64,000 nt of DNA from Pelagibacteraceae bacterium AG-390-C22 (GCA_003278125.1 QCGX01000001.1:1-64000); one strand, 5' to 3'; positions 8,264-19,100 are shown, counted from the first letter of the stretch. Numbers and translations: made by a program. The notes: a model not told the origin generated them from the sequence alone.

Positions 8264-8962
8264 ATGGCACAAACAATAGCATTGGTAGATGACGATAGAA
8301 ATATTTTAACTGGCATAAGCATTGCGCTTGAGAGAGAAGGGTTTAAAGTTCAAACTTATATAGATGGAGAGTCAGCACTAATTGGGCTAACAAGAAATCC
8401 TCCCGATCTAGCTGTCCTTGATATTAAAATGCCAAGAATGGACGGAGAAGAATTATTAAAGAAATTAAGAAAAAAAATGTCAATTCCTATTATTTTTTTA
8501 ACTTCAAAAGATGAAGAAGTTGATGAACTATTAGGCTTAAAATTAGGTGCTGATGATTTTGTAAAAAAATCAGGAGGGTTTTCAACCAAAGTTTTAATTG
8601 AAAGAATAAGAGTTCAATTAAGAAAAAAGAATAGTGTAGTGGATGAAACTAAAAACATAATCAGTCATGGAAAATTAAAATTAGATCCATCTCAATTAGA
8701 ATGTGAATGGGGTGGAAAACCTCTGCCTGATAAATTGACTACCACAGAATTCCTAATTGTTAAGGAATTAGCTAAAAGACCAGGAGTAATAAAAGAAAGA
8801 GCTCATTTAATGGATATTGCCTATAAGGAAAACACTGAAATTGAGGACAGAACTATTGATAGTCACGTTAAAAGGATAAGAAAAAAGTTTAAAAAAGTAG
8901 ATGAAAAGTTTTCTGCAATTGAAACTAGATATGGAAGTGGGTATAGATGGAATGTTAGTTAA
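8264..8962 (+). CDS. chvI: DNA-binding response regulator ChvI
   Basis: OmpR-family regulator of 232 residues. The receiver has DDD at 9-11, phospho-acceptor Asp53 in VLDIKMPRMDG, Thr in FLTSK and a conserved Lys in VKKSGG; the latter sequence and LGADDF are characteristic of ChvI. The C-terminal winged helix ends in ETRYGSGYRW. In alphaproteobacteria ChvG-ChvI governs envelope and acid stress responses. The stop overlaps the start of chvG by one base (TAATG), as expected for a coupled two-component pair. Confidence 0.92.
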   Translation: MAQTIALVDDDRNILTGISIALEREGFKVQTYIDGESALIGLTRNPPDLAVLDIKMPRMDGEELLKKLRKKMSIPIIFLTSKDEEVDELLGLKLGADDFVKKSGGFSTKVLIERIRVQLRKKNSVVDETKNIISHGKLKLDPSQLECEWGGKPLPDKLTTTEFLIVKELAKRPGVIKERAHLMDIAYKENTEIEDRTIDSHVKRIRKKFKKVDEKFSAIETRYGSGYRWNVS

Positions 8963-10485
8963 TGAGACAAAAAAAATCATCATCAATACTAAGAAAATTT
9001 CTATTATTTAATTTAGGTGTTTTTTCAATATTAGGACTTCTAACTTTAGTTTATTTAAAAGCCATCCAGCCTAATCTGGTTAAAAAAAGAGCAGCAAGTC
9101 ATTATATTATAATTAACAACACTATTGATCATTTACAAAGGCTGAACATTAATTTTAACTCGGAAGACATTAAAACTTTTTTGTTGTCTACAAGGTTTTT
9201 ATTTCAAAGTTTAGACAGAGTTCAATTTTATAGCATGAATGGAAATTTAATAGGAGATACTAATATTTTAGATTTAGATCAAAATGTTTTTACAAGATCT
9301 GATGTAGTTATAGAAGAAACACTCGATGGACAAATAAAAGAAAAAGACAATTTTAAAGAAACAACTAAAGATCAAAATAAAAATTTAATCAGAGAAACGA
9401 TACTTAATAAATATAAAAACGAGCCAATAACAATTTCAGAAAATATCCAGAATAATTTTTTTGTAAGCACATTAACAAGAATTAAACTTAATAATAAAGA
9501 TGCAGGTTATATTGTTGTATCAGAACAAGCCAATGATATTCTTAATGCAGTTAAAGAAAGAAAAGCTTTTATAATTAGAACAGTATTAGCAGTCGCATTA
9601 GTAATTTTGATCTTTTCTCTCTTTTTAAATAAATATATTTTAAAGCCAATTGGTTTATTAGTGACGTTTAGTGAAGCAATTAAAAAAAAATCTAAAAAAA
9701 ATATCGATATCAAGAACTTTTTTGTTAGAGAAGATGAAATTGGAAAATTGACAAAATCTATCGATGAGATGACAAAAGAACTTCAGAAAAGAACTACTAG
9801 AGCAGAAACTTTTTCAAATGATCTTGCGCATGAAATAAGAAACCCCTTAGCTTCTTTAAAAAGTGCTTCAGAATTATTAGATAAAACTACTGAAAAAAAG
9901 GAAAGTGAAAAACTATTAGAAATTATTAATCATGATGTAGAAAGAATTGAAAGATTAATTACTGACTATTCTCAAATGTTAAAAGACGAGGCTTCTTGGT
10001 CTAGAGAACAAATGAGTAAGATTAATTTGATTGAAATAATAACCAATGTTGCAGATGATTTTAGACAGGATTTAAAAAATCAAAATAAAAAAATTAATAT
10101 CAGCATCAAAAAGAAAATACTTTCTAAGAATGGTCACTATATTTTAGGTATTGAAAATAGGTTAGAGCAAGTAATAGCTAATTTATTAGATAATTCTATT
10201 TCATTTAGCGATGATAACAAGAAAATAGAAATTGAAGTTGAGGAGACTTCGAGCAACTTAGTAATATTAATTAAAGACGAAGGGCCAGGATTTTCTGAAA
10301 CCTCTCCTCAAAAAATATTTAAAAGATTTTATAGCAATAGACCCAAAAGCTTTGGAAAGCACTCAGGTTTGGGACTTAATATTGTGAAAAATATTGTAGA
10401 ATTACATGAAGGAACAATATCAGCCTCAAATAGACTTAATAAAAGAGGTGCTCAGGTTGAAGTATTGCTGCCAAAATTTTCTTAG
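8962..10485 (+). CDS. chvG: sensor histidine kinase ChvG
   Basis: Membrane kinase of 507 residues. Transmembrane helices are at about 15-34 and 203-223, enclosing a periplasmic sensor region of about 165 residues. A HAMP linker follows, then the H-box LAHEIRNPLAS with phosphorylated His290, and a GHKL ATPase with the N box around LLDNSISF, DEGPGFSE and GLGLNIVK. It is directly coupled to chvI. In many relatives HPr kinase and Man-PTS genes follow; here ahcY follows instead, which suggests the regulon or operon was trimmed. Confidence 0.9.
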   Translation: MRQKKSSSILRKFLLFNLGVFSILGLLTLVYLKAIQPNLVKKRAASHYIIINNTIDHLQRLNINFNSEDIKTFLLSTRFLFQSLDRVQFYSMNGNLIGDTNILDLDQNVFTRSDVVIEETLDGQIKEKDNFKETTKDQNKNLIRETILNKYKNEPITISENIQNNFFVSTLTRIKLNNKDAGYIVVSEQANDILNAVKERKAFIIRTVLAVALVILIFSLFLNKYILKPIGLLVTFSEAIKKKSKKNIDIKNFFVREDEIGKLTKSIDEMTKELQKRTTRAETFSNDLAHEIRNPLASLKSASELLDKTTEKKESEKLLEIINHDVERIERLITDYSQMLKDEASWSREQMSKINLIEIITNVADDFRQDLKNQNKKINISIKKKILSKNGHYILGIENRLEQVIANLLDNSISFSDDNKKIEIEVEETSSNLVILIKDEGPGFSETSPQKIFKRFYSNRPKSFGKHSGLGLNIVKNIVELHEGTISASNRLNKRGAQVEVLLPKFS

Positions 10486-10494
10486 CAATCTTTC

Positions 10495-10523
10495 TTGATA
10501 ACGTTGATTTATGTTGTTAAATA
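10495..10523 (+). promoter_or_regulatory. predicted promoter of ahcY
   Basis: TTGATA at 10495-10500 and TAAATA at 10518-10523 are separated by 17 bases. Transcription would begin about 4 bases before the ATG at 10534, so the message would be nearly leaderless. There is no room for a SAM or SAH riboswitch. Confidence 0.4.
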
Positions 10524-10533
10524 ACTCTAAAAT

Positions 10534-11822
10534 ATGTCTCAAGATTTTAAAGTAAAAGATATTAATCAAGCAGAATTTGGCAGAAAAGAAATTTCTTTAG
10601 CTGAAACTGAAATGCCTGGATTAATGGCATTGAGAAAAGAATATAAAAGTAAAAAACCTTTAAAGGGAGCTCATATTCTAGGGTGTCTTCATATGACAAT
10701 TCAGACAGCTGTTTTGATTGAAACTTTAGTAGAGTTAGGAGCCGAAGTGAGATGGTCTTCTTGTAATATTTTTTCTACACAAGATCATGCAGCAGCTGCT
10801 ATTGCCAAAGCTGGTATACCTGTGTTTGCTTGGAAAGGTGAAACAGAAAAAGAATACTGGTGGTGTGTTAGGCAAACTATAGAAGGAAAGAAAGATTGGA
10901 AACCAAATCTGATTTTAGATGACGGTGGAGACCTTACAGCGTTAATGCATAAAGATTATAAAGACATGCTAAAAACATTAAAGGTGTCTCAGAAGAAACA
11001 ACAACAGGTGTTCTAGCTTTGAAAAAAATGGAAGCGAAGAGAGAGCTTTTAATACCAGCAATTAACGTCAACGATTCAGTTACAAAATCAAAATTTGATA
11101 ATTTATATGGTTGTAGAGAAAGTTTAGTAGATGGAATTAAGAGAGCAACCGATGTTATGATGTCTGGAAAAGTAGCTATAGTTGCAGGGTTTGGCGATGT
11201 AGGAAAAGGAAGCGCTGCATCATTAAGACAAGCCGGTGCTAGAGTTATGATAACGGAAACAGATCCAATTTGTGCATTACAAGCAGCGATGGAAGGTTAT
11301 GAAGTTGTCTTAATGAACGATGCAATTAAACATGCGGACATAGTTGTAACTGCCACGGGAAATAAAGATATTGTAACAGCCGACCATATGAGAGACATGA
11401 AAGACAGAGCAATATTATGTAACATTGGTCACTTCGATAATGAAATTCAAGTTGAAGCTTTAAAAAATTATAAGTGGGATGAGATTAAACCTCAAGTTCA
11501 TGAAATAGAACTACCGAGCAAAAAAAGAATTATTTTATTAGCCGAAGGAAGACTGGTAAACTTAGGTTGTGCAACTGGTCACCCTAGTTTTGTAATGAGT
11601 GCTTCTTTTACTAATCAAGTAATTGCACAAATCGAATTATGGAATAATTCAGATCAATATGAAAAGAAAGTTTATGTGCTGCCAAAACATTTAGATGAAA
11701 AAGTAGCTATGTTACATTTAGAAAAAGTTGGCGCAAAATTGACTAAAATGTCAAAAGAACAAGCAGATTATATTAGCGTTAAACCATCAGGGCCATTTAA
11801 ACCAGATACTTATCGCTACTAG
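10534..11822 (+). CDS. ahcY: adenosylhomocysteinase, interrupted by a single-base frameshift
   Basis: Hydrolyses S-adenosylhomocysteine to adenosine and homocysteine, closing the methyl cycle. The first 150 codons (10534-10983) give the family N-terminus with [20 protein letters not shown]. The frame then drifts to a stop at 11014-11016, while the adjacent -1 frame from base 10983 continues with [16 protein letters not shown] and the NAD-binding region [13 protein letters not shown] to the normal C-terminus PFKPDTYRY. One base is missing near TTAAAGG at 10978-10984; joined, the protein is about 429 residues, the usual length. Every other conserved part is intact, so a sequencing or assembly error is more likely than decay. 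A real recent mutation or recoding remain possible. Confidence 0.9.
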
Positions 11823-11833
11823 ATTAGTAGCTA

Positions 11834-12289
11834 ATGATTATTAAATCCTTAGATCACCTTAAATTAATTTCAAATAAAATTGCAGACAATGTATCCGAAG
11901 AAGATTGTATTTTTTTAATTGGTGAAATTGGTGTGGGCAAAACAACTTTTACAAGAAATTTTATTAATTATTTACAGAAACAAGCAGGTGTTAAGGAAAC
12001 AGAAGTATTAAGCCCCACATTTAACTTATTATATGAATACGATATTAAAAATTTAAAAGTGATGCATTATGATCTTTATAGAATTAAAAGTAGCAAAGAG
12101 TTAGATCAACTCGGCATTTTTAAAGAAGATTTAAGTTCAATAAAAATAATTGAATGGCCAGAATTAGTTAAGACAAATTTAATGAATAGATTAGAGTTGT
12201 ATTTAAAATATTCTAACAAAGAGAACGAAAGAGAACTAAGCATTATAGGACACGGAAAATGGAAAAATTTTAATAAAAATGAATTATAA
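11834..12289 (+). CDS. tsaE: tRNA threonylcarbamoyladenosine biosynthesis ATPase TsaE
   Basis: P-loop protein of 151 residues needed, with TsaB, TsaD and TsaC, for t6A modification of ANN-decoding tRNAs. Walker A reads GEIGVGKTTF near residue 30, followed by SPTFNLLYEY, HYDLYRI and IIEWPEL, which are family hallmarks. It overlaps the kinase gene that follows by 11 bases. The tsaE-amgK-murU order is widely conserved in alphaproteobacteria. Confidence 0.95.
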   Translation: MIIKSLDHLKLISNKIADNVSEEDCIFLIGEIGVGKTTFTRNFINYLQKQAGVKETEVLSPTFNLLYEYDIKNLKVMHYDLYRIKSSKELDQLGIFKEDLSSIKIIEWPELVKTNLMNRLELYLKYSNKENERELSIIGHGKWKNFNKNEL

Positions 12290-13238
12290 ATTAAAAAAGA
12301 TTTCTGGCGATGCATCTTTTAGGGAATTTTATAGAGTAAAAAAGAACAATAAAACTTCAATCATAGTCTTTGCAAGAAAAGAACAATATAAAAATTTAAT
12401 TGTTTACTCCGTTGTAAATAAAATTTTAAATAGCCACAATATTTTATCGCCCAAGCTTCTAAAAGATTATTATAAAGACAATATGATAGAAATTACAGAT
12501 TTAGGTGATAAATCTTTCTATGATTATATCAAAAATAAAAAAAATAAGCTTAAAGATTATAAAAAATTAATCGAATTAATAATTAAATTACAAAAGATTA
12601 AACTTAAAAATCAATATTATTTTAGTGGAAAAAAAATCAAATTTGCCAAGTATTCTCTTAAGTATCTACACAAAGAATCAGATTTATTTTTTGATTGGTA
12701 CCTAAAGCATTTTTCTAAAAACTTAAGACTTGGAAAAATTAAAAAAATATTAAAGATAGAGCTTAATAATATTTATAAAAAGCTTTATTTTAAAAACAAT
12801 TATTTTACACATAGAGATTTTCACGCTTCAAATATTATGATGACAAAAAAAGGATTAAGCCTCATTGATAACCAAGATGCAATAATTGGAAATCCTTTAT
12901 ATGATGTCGCTTCATTGATTGATGATGTGAGGATTAAAATGTCAAAAAATTTACAAGATAATTTATTTAAGCACTATATACAAAAATCAAAATTTAGAGC
13001 TAGAGATCAATCTTATCTAAAAAATGATTTTGATATTCTATCTGTTCAAAAAAATTTAAAAATACTTGGAATTTTTGTACGTCTTTATAAAAGAGATAGA
13101 AAACCAAACTATTTAAAATATTTACCCTACACCTGGGCGCTTATTGAAAGAAGAATGAAAAATCCTATTTTTAATAAATTGAATATATTATTTAAAAAAA
13201 ATCTGCCTTTAAAAAAATTAAAAAAGGCTAAAATATGA
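12279..13238 (+). CDS. amgK: sugar kinase of the aminoglycoside phosphotransferase fold, AmgK-like (MurNAc/GlcNAc anomeric kinase)
   Basis: The 319-residue protein has the APH kinase catalytic loop HRDFHASNIMM and the metal-binding segment LIDNQDAIIGNPLYDVASL. AmgK phosphorylates N-acetylmuramate at C1 in a peptidoglycan recycling route that bypasses de novo UDP-MurNAc synthesis. The call rests on these motifs and on its position between tsaE and a MurU-like nucleotidyltransferase, which is the next enzyme of that route. It overlaps murU by 4 bases. Substrate specificity is inferred from context. Confidence 0.82.
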   Translation: MNYKLKKISGDASFREFYRVKKNNKTSIIVFARKEQYKNLIVYSVVNKILNSHNILSPKLLKDYYKDNMIEITDLGDKSFYDYIKNKKNKLKDYKKLIELIIKLQKIKLKNQYYFSGKKIKFAKYSLKYLHKESDLFFDWYLKHFSKNLRLGKIKKILKIELNNIYKKLYFKNNYFTHRDFHASNIMMTKKGLSLIDNQDAIIGNPLYDVASLIDDVRIKMSKNLQDNLFKHYIQKSKFRARDQSYLKNDFDILSVQKNLKILGIFVRLYKRDRKPNYLKYLPYTWALIERRMKNPIFNKLNILFKKNLPLKKLKKAKI

Positions 13239-13930
13239 AAATTAAACATGGGATGATTCTAGCAGCTGGATTGGGAAAAAGAATGCAGCCGATTACTTTA
13301 AAAATCCCTAAGCCATTAATCAAAATAGGTATGAAGAGCTTGTTAGAGAGAGCTATAGAGTTGTTAATCAATCATGGAATAGAGGAAATAGCTATTAATG
13401 TTCATCATCTCCCAGATCAAATAAAAGATTTTATTAATAAAAAAAATTATAAAGCAAAAATTATAATCTCTGATGAACAGGACATATTGCTTGATACTGG
13501 AGGCGGAATACTTCACGCAACTAGATCTTTCAAAAAACCTTTTGTAGCAGTTAATCCTGACACTTTATGGAGTGATGCTTACTGTAATGAGTTAAAAGAT
13601 TTAGAAGATCTTTATTTTAAAAAGAAAAAGCCTTGTTTATTGTTGGTCAATAAAAAGTTGAGTTTTGATAGTTCTTTTAAAGGAGATTTTAACCTCCAAG
13701 ATGGGGTGATTAGTAGGGATAATAATAATGAATTCATTTTTACTGGTCTTCAAATTTTAGATCAAAGCGTTTTTAGATTCATAAAAGATAAAATATTTTC
13801 TATGAACAAGATTTGGAACCATTTAATCGAGGAAAATTCTTTAATTGGAGACGAAAGTAAACAAAAGTTTTATCACTTAAATACAAAAGAAATGTACGAT
13901 AAAATATCAAATTTAAAGATTACTGATTAA
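13235..13930 (+). CDS. murU: nucleotidyltransferase MurU-like (MurNAc-1-phosphate uridylyltransferase)
   Basis: Sugar-nucleotide pyrophosphorylase fold, 231 residues. The nucleotide-binding signature AAGLGKRMQPITLKIPKPL is at the N-terminus, and VNPDTLWSD supplies the metal-binding Asp. MurU makes UDP-MurNAc from MurNAc-1-phosphate and UTP. Start ATG at 13235 overlaps the amgK stop (ATGA), so kinase and uridylyltransferase are coupled. The stop overlaps the convergent gpmA stop by 11 bases. Confidence 0.85.
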   Translation: MKIKHGMILAAGLGKRMQPITLKIPKPLIKIGMKSLLERAIELLINHGIEEIAINVHHLPDQIKDFINKKNYKAKIIISDEQDILLDTGGGILHATRSFKKPFVAVNPDTLWSDAYCNELKDLEDLYFKKKKPCLLLVNKKLSFDSSFKGDFNLQDGVISRDNNNEFIFTGLQILDQSVFRFIKDKIFSMNKIWNHLIEENSLIGDESKQKFYHLNTKEMYDKISNLKITD

Positions 13931-14639
13931 AAATAATAGTTTTAGCTCTAGTTTCATCCAGATAATAATATTTTTTAATTTCAAGATTATTATCGAAATC
14001 AATTATTAAAGGATTTCCTGTTGGAATTTCTAATTCATTTATCTTTTGATCAGAAATTTTAAATAGATATTTGCATAGTGATCTTAGTGAATTGCCATGA
14101 GCTGATATTAAAACGTTTTTATTTTCTTTAATATTTTTTTGAATTTCTTTTTCATAATAAGGAATTACTCTTTTGTATGTATCCTTTAAAGACTCCGTAA
14201 AAGGTATCATCCCCACGGGTATACTTGGGTTTAAAGGACTAAATAAAGAATGATTTTTGTCGTTCTCAGCCATTGGTGGCGGGGGTATATCCCAAGATCT
14301 TCTATATTTTTTAAACTGCTCTTCACCAATTTTCTTTTTGGTTTCTTCTTTATTTAAACCCGTTAAAGATCCATAATGTCTCTCATTCAATTCCCAAGAA
14401 GTATTAAATTTAAGTTCCGAACCATTTTCTTGGAGTATGGCAGTAAGAGTTTTGATAGCTCTTTTTAAAAAAGATGTGTAGGAAACATCTATATTAACAT
14501 TTAAATTTTTAATTAATTGGCCAGATTTCTGAGCCTCTAAAATTCCTTTTTTGGACAAATCAACATCTACCCATCCAGTAAATCTGTTTTCTGCGTTCCA
14601 TACACTTTGACCATGTCTTACTAGGATTAATTTGCTCAT
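13920..14639 (-). CDS. gpmA: 2,3-bisphosphoglycerate-dependent phosphoglycerate mutase
   Basis: Interconverts 3- and 2-phosphoglycerate in central carbon metabolism. The phosphohistidine motif LVRHGQSVWN has His9; NERHYGSLTGLNKEE and SAHGNSLRSL complete the histidine-phosphatase active site. The length of 239 residues fits the full dPGM rather than a shorter phosphatase paralogue. It is transcribed alone on the minus strand between convergent murU and a divergent membrane-protein gene. Confidence 0.95.
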   Translation of the reverse strand: MSKLILVRHGQSVWNAENRFTGWVDVDLSKKGILEAQKSGQLIKNLNVNIDVSYTSFLKRAIKTLTAILQENGSELKFNTSWELNERHYGSLTGLNKEETKKKIGEEQFKKYRRSWDIPPPPMAENDKNHSLFSPLNPSIPVGMIPFTESLKDTYKRVIPYYEKEIQKNIKENKNVLISAHGNSLRSLCKYLFKISDQKINELEIPTGNPLIIDFDNNLEIKKYYYLDETRAKTIIFNQ

Positions 14640-14679
14640 AATAGATAAATATCAGATATTATGTAATATTAAACTTATA

Positions 14680-15060
14680 ATGAAAAATAATGTCTTAAAG
14701 TTGATTAAATATCTTTACTATTTCTCTTTAATAACCTTGCTCATTTTATATTTATTTCCGGGCAGTCTTATAGGGTATTTGCTTTATAGTGATTTAGGTA
14801 AACAGCCCAATATAATTGATAACCCTATTGGAACTTCAATTAATCATTTTTTTTATTTTATGTATTTAACAGTACTTGCTGTAATTTTTAATTCAAAAGA
14901 AGATAAATTTTTTACTAATTTTTACTTTATCTTTTCTTTATCAATTTTTTTAGAAGCTTCACATTATATTATTCCCAATCGGGCTTTTGAATTTTATGAT
15001 TTATTGGCTAACATAGCTGGAGTATTAGTAGTTTTTTTATTAAAAAAAATAGTAAAATGA
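14680..15060 (+). CDS. VanZ-like small membrane protein
   Basis: The 126-residue protein has about four hydrophobic helices and the layout of the VanZ-like family: an N-terminal helix, a short polar loop, then FLEASHYIIPNR before a last helix with DLLANIAGV. The acidic/His residues in that loop and the DxxAN motif are typical. Function is unknown for most members. The start ATG at 14680 is preferred over 14632, which would overlap gpmA. The stop overlaps the nuclease gene start by 4 bases. Confidence 0.65.
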   Translation: MKNNVLKLIKYLYYFSLITLLILYLFPGSLIGYLLYSDLGKQPNIIDNPIGTSINHFFYFMYLTVLAVIFNSKEDKFFTNFYFIFSLSIFLEASHYIIPNRAFEFYDLLANIAGVLVVFLLKKIVK

Positions 15061-15548
15061 TTAAGTATATAATTTTAATATTTAGTTTACTTTTTTATCA
15101 AAAAATTTATGCATCTGAGATCGTTGGATTTCCAAAAGTTGTAGATGGTGACACTTTACATATCGAGTCTTACAAAATTAGGTTAGAAGGGATTGATGCC
15201 CCAGAAATGAAGCAGAAATGTAAAAAACCATATCTTCAAATAATTTTTTTCAATTTCCAGAAAGATTATTATTGCGGACAAGTCTCAAAAAAAAAACTTG
15301 TACAAAAAATTGCTCAACATAAAGTAAAATGTACCTTATTGGGCAAAGATAGATATAAAAGATATTTAGCTAAATGTTTTAAAGGTAAATTAAATTTAAA
15401 CAAATGGATGGTTCGAAACGGTTATGCTGTAGCCTATAGGAAATATTCAAAACGGTATATACTTGAAGAAAATTTTGCAAAAGAAGAAAAACTGGGAATA
15501 TGGATAGGATCTTTTTTAGAACCAGAAAAATGGAGAAAGCAAAATTAA
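15057..15548 (+). CDS. secreted thermonuclease-family (SNase-like) nuclease
   Basis: A signal peptide covers about residues 1-20 (hydrophobic core, cleavage after YAS). The mature part has the staphylococcal-nuclease fold motifs VVDGDTLHIESYKIRLEGIDAPE, with the Arg and Asp of the active site, and later KDRYKRYLAKC and MVRNGYAVAY. It has 163 residues. Probable role is degradation of nucleic acid in the periplasm, possibly for nutrient scavenging. It is coupled to the VanZ-like gene before it. Confidence 0.88.
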   Translation: MIKYIILIFSLLFYQKIYASEIVGFPKVVDGDTLHIESYKIRLEGIDAPEMKQKCKKPYLQIIFFNFQKDYYCGQVSKKKLVQKIAQHKVKCTLLGKDRYKRYLAKCFKGKLNLNKWMVRNGYAVAYRKYSKRYILEENFAKEEKLGIWIGSFLEPEKWRKQN

Positions 15549-15568
15549 TTTCTTATATAATCTAAAAA

Positions 15569-16168
15569 GTGATTCTTTTTAAAAAGATTATATTTATAGG
15601 ATTTTTTTTTACATTAGTTGCTTGTTCATCAATTCCTAAGAATACTCAAAATAGCTGTGAAATTTTTGAAGAAAGATATTTGTGGTATAAGCACGCTAAA
15701 GCCTCGCATGAGAAATGGGGCGCTCCAATTCACTTACAACTTGCATTTATAAAAAAGGAAAGCGATTTTAACTGGTTGGCCAAACCTCCTAGAAGAAAAT
15801 TGTTTAAAGTCATACCTTTTAAAAGACCTTCCAGTTCATTCGGTTACTCTCAAGCAGTAGAGGGAACTTGGAAACAATATAAAAAAGAAACAGACAACCC
15901 TTTAGCAACACGAGCTCGTTTTAAAGACTCAGTTGATTTTATAGGATGGTATATTCATAAAACTTCAAAGATATTAAAAATATCTAAGAAAGACGCTTAT
16001 AGACAGTACTTAGCTTATTATAAAGGTTGGGGAGATTATAAAAATTATTCAAAAGATAAAAAAGCTGTCATTTACGCTAAGTCAGTACGAGACATGGCAA
16101 ACCAATATAGAAAACAACTTACCCTATGCAAAAAAAATCTTGATAAAAATAAGTATATTATTTTTTAA
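15569..16168 (+). CDS. lysozyme/transglycosylase-like outer-membrane lipoprotein
   Basis: A GTG start gives a lipoprotein signal ending in the lipobox LVACS at about residue 19. The rest resembles soluble lytic transglycosylase folds: an early Glu in FIKKESDFNW, then FGYSQAVEGTWKQYK, and a late YLAYYKGWGDY segment as in lysozyme-like proteins. This suggests peptidoglycan cleavage at the outer membrane. 199 residues. The stop overlaps the convergent RND pump gene by 11 bases. The GTG is accepted because it directly supplies the signal peptide and no ATG is available nearby. Confidence 0.75.
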   Translation: MILFKKIIFIGFFFTLVACSSIPKNTQNSCEIFEERYLWYKHAKASHEKWGAPIHLQLAFIKKESDFNWLAKPPRRKLFKVIPFKRPSSSFGYSQAVEGTWKQYKKETDNPLATRARFKDSVDFIGWYIHKTSKILKISKKDAYRQYLAYYKGWGDYKNYSKDKKAVIYAKSVRDMANQYRKQLTLCKKNLDKNKYIIF

Positions 16169-19100
16169 GTTGTTTATTTAACTCAATTTCTACAGCATCA
16201 ATTCTTTTGGTATTTTTACCTACAACTGTGTAGATAGTAGGTATTACGTAAAGAGTAAAAAACGTAGAAAATATCATCCCAGCAAATATTGTAATTCCAA
16301 CAGTGAGTCTACTTGCTGCACCAGGTCCAAAACTTATTATTAAAGGTAATACACCTATAATTGTAGACAGGCTAGTCATTAAGATTGGCCTTAATCTAAT
16401 AGCCGCTGCCTCAAACACTGCTACTTCTAAATTTTTTCCTTCTTTTCTTAATTGATTTGCAAACTCAACAATTAAAATTCCATTTTTTGCGGATAATCCA
16501 ATCAGTATTATTAAGGCTATTTGGCTATAAACATTTAAGGAAGATCCAACTACTAAAAGGCCAAGTAGTCCTCCAAGAATAGCCATGGGAACAGTTAACA
16601 TTATAGTAAGTGGATGTTTCCAGCTTTCAAACTGAGCACACATAGCAAGATAAGCAGTAATTAAAGCCAAGGCAAAAATTATATATAATTCTGTATTTGT
16701 TTTTTTATATTCTTCACTCTCTCCTTTGTAAGCGATCTTAGCTTGAGGTGTATTTTCTTCCACAACGTTTACCAAAAATTTTAATGCTTCATCTAACGAA
16801 TAGTCTCCCACCAATCTTGCTGAAATTGTCACTGCTTTCTGCCTATTGTATCTTGCTAAAAAAGGAGACTGGCCTTCTTCGTTATATTCAACTAGATTAG
16901 AAATAGAGACTAGCTTTCCATTATTTTTTGATCTTACAAATACCTTACTGATACTATCAGGCTCTTGTCTATCTTTAATATCTCCTTGAAGAATAATTGA
17001 ATATTCTTTTCCATCTTTTGTGAAGTTTGTAACCTTTTTAGAACCAAAAATAGTTTCTATTGTTCTTCCTATGTCTTCTGTTGCAACTCCTAAATCAGCA
17101 GCTTTTTTTTGATTAATTTGTACATTTAGCTGAGGTTTGTTTAGATCAAAGTCATCTTGTATTGATACTAGGCCTGGATTTTTTCTTGCCTCTTTTTTTA
17201 TAATTTCTTTCCACTTAATTAGTTGATCATAAGTATTACCTAATATAACAAATTGAACTGGACTTTCGATCCCTCCAGTCCGAATCCCTTGAGGCATTAT
17301 AGGAAATGCAAGCACACCAGGAACTCTTCCTATTTTACCAAAAGACTCCCTCATGATTTTAACTCCATGACGATCTCTTTTTGACCAAGGTTCTAAAAGG
17401 ACAATAATAAAACCACTATTAACTTGTTTTGCTGATCTTCCAAAACCTGGCACCCTCATTATAAGTTTTCTATACTCACCTTTTCCCACATTAGGAAGCA
17501 AGAGTTTTTCAATTTCTTCTGCTTTAGTTTTTGTAAAATTAAAACCTGAACCTTGAGGGGCTTTCACAATTACAAAGAAAGCTCCACGATCCTCTGGCGC
17601 TATTAATTCTTTTGGAGCAAAATTAAATAAGAAAATAGTTAAACCGAGAGTACCTATTAAAAAGGATGTAATTATCTTCTTTTTTTTTATCCAACCTAGA
17701 AGGGATAATTTATAAAAATATGTTAAATCTTTTAAAAATTTTTCAAATTTTATTACAATTTTTGATTTGTTCATATTTTTTTTTAAAAATTTACTTCCAA
17801 GCATAGGACTTAAAGAAAGAGCTACAAAACTTGAAATTACTACTGCTGAGGCAAGAGTAACTGCGGTTTGGGTAAATAAAACACCTGTTATGCCCTTAAT
17901 AAAGATTAGAGGAATAAATACAGCAACTAGCACTACTGTTGTAGCTATAATTGCAAAAGACACTTGTTTTGCTCCTTTGTAAGCTGCTACTAAAGGGCTG
18001 TCACCCAACTCAATTCTTCTGACAATATTTTCTAACATCACGATTGCATCGTCTACAACGATTCCTATTGCTAGAACAAGAGCCATCAGCGTAAAGAGAT
18101 TAATAGAAAAGCCAAATACGTAAATAGATAAAAAAGTAGAGATCAAAGAAACAGGTAAAGCAATTAATGGCACAACAAGTGCTCTAATGTTTCCTAAAAA
18201 TAAATAAATTATTATCGTTACTAAAATTAATGCAATGACCAATGTTTTGTACACTTCATAAATAGCGGATTTAATGTAATTGCTTCTATCAAAAGAAACT
18301 TCAAGAGTTGTGTCTGGTGGTAGCGTTGGCCTAATTTCTTTAATCTTTTTTTTAATACCGTTAGCTACAGCAATCGTATTTGCATCTGATTGTTGATAGA
18401 TTCCTATTCCTACGACTTGTTTACCATTACCTTTGAAAAGAGTTCTAAGGGACTCAGCTCCTAGTTCCACCCGAGCAACATCTCCAAGATTAATTATAGA
18501 CCCATCCTTAGCTCTTTTAAGAGGTAATCTTTTATAATTTTCTAAATTTTTGTAAGCTTTATCTAATTTTATAGTTAGGTCGATGTCTTTAGATTCAATT
18601 CTTCCAGCGGGGAACTCCACATTTTCCTTTTTTAAAACTTCTTCTACTTCTTGTGTGGTTATATCTCTTGCTGCTAAAGCGATAGGATCTAACCAAACTC
18701 TTAGGGAAAGTTCTCTCTCTCCTCCTAAACGAACTCTACCCACACCATTAACTGTAGAGAAAACATCTGTTAAATATCTGTCTGCGTAGTCAGTTAATTC
18801 TAAATCTGTCATTATTTCAGAGTTGAAAGAGAGCCACATAGTAGTTCGCATCCCTGCACTTTGTTTGAATATCTCTGGCTGACCTGCTCCCTCAGGCAAA
18901 TTATCAACTACTCTTGAGACTGAGCTTCTTACGTCATTTGCAACATCATCGAGATCTAAATCAGTTTCAAATGTTAGAGTTATTCTAGAACTTTCATCTT
19001 CACTAAATGAGTCGACGGTTTCAAGTCCAGGAGTTCCAGCTACAAAATCTTCTATCTTTTGTGTTATTTGTGTATCAACAATCTCAGCTGATGCACCCCT

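Noticed and set aside
10486-10533. SAM or SAH riboswitch before ahcY
   Set aside because: Only 48 bases are available and a promoter occupies most of them.
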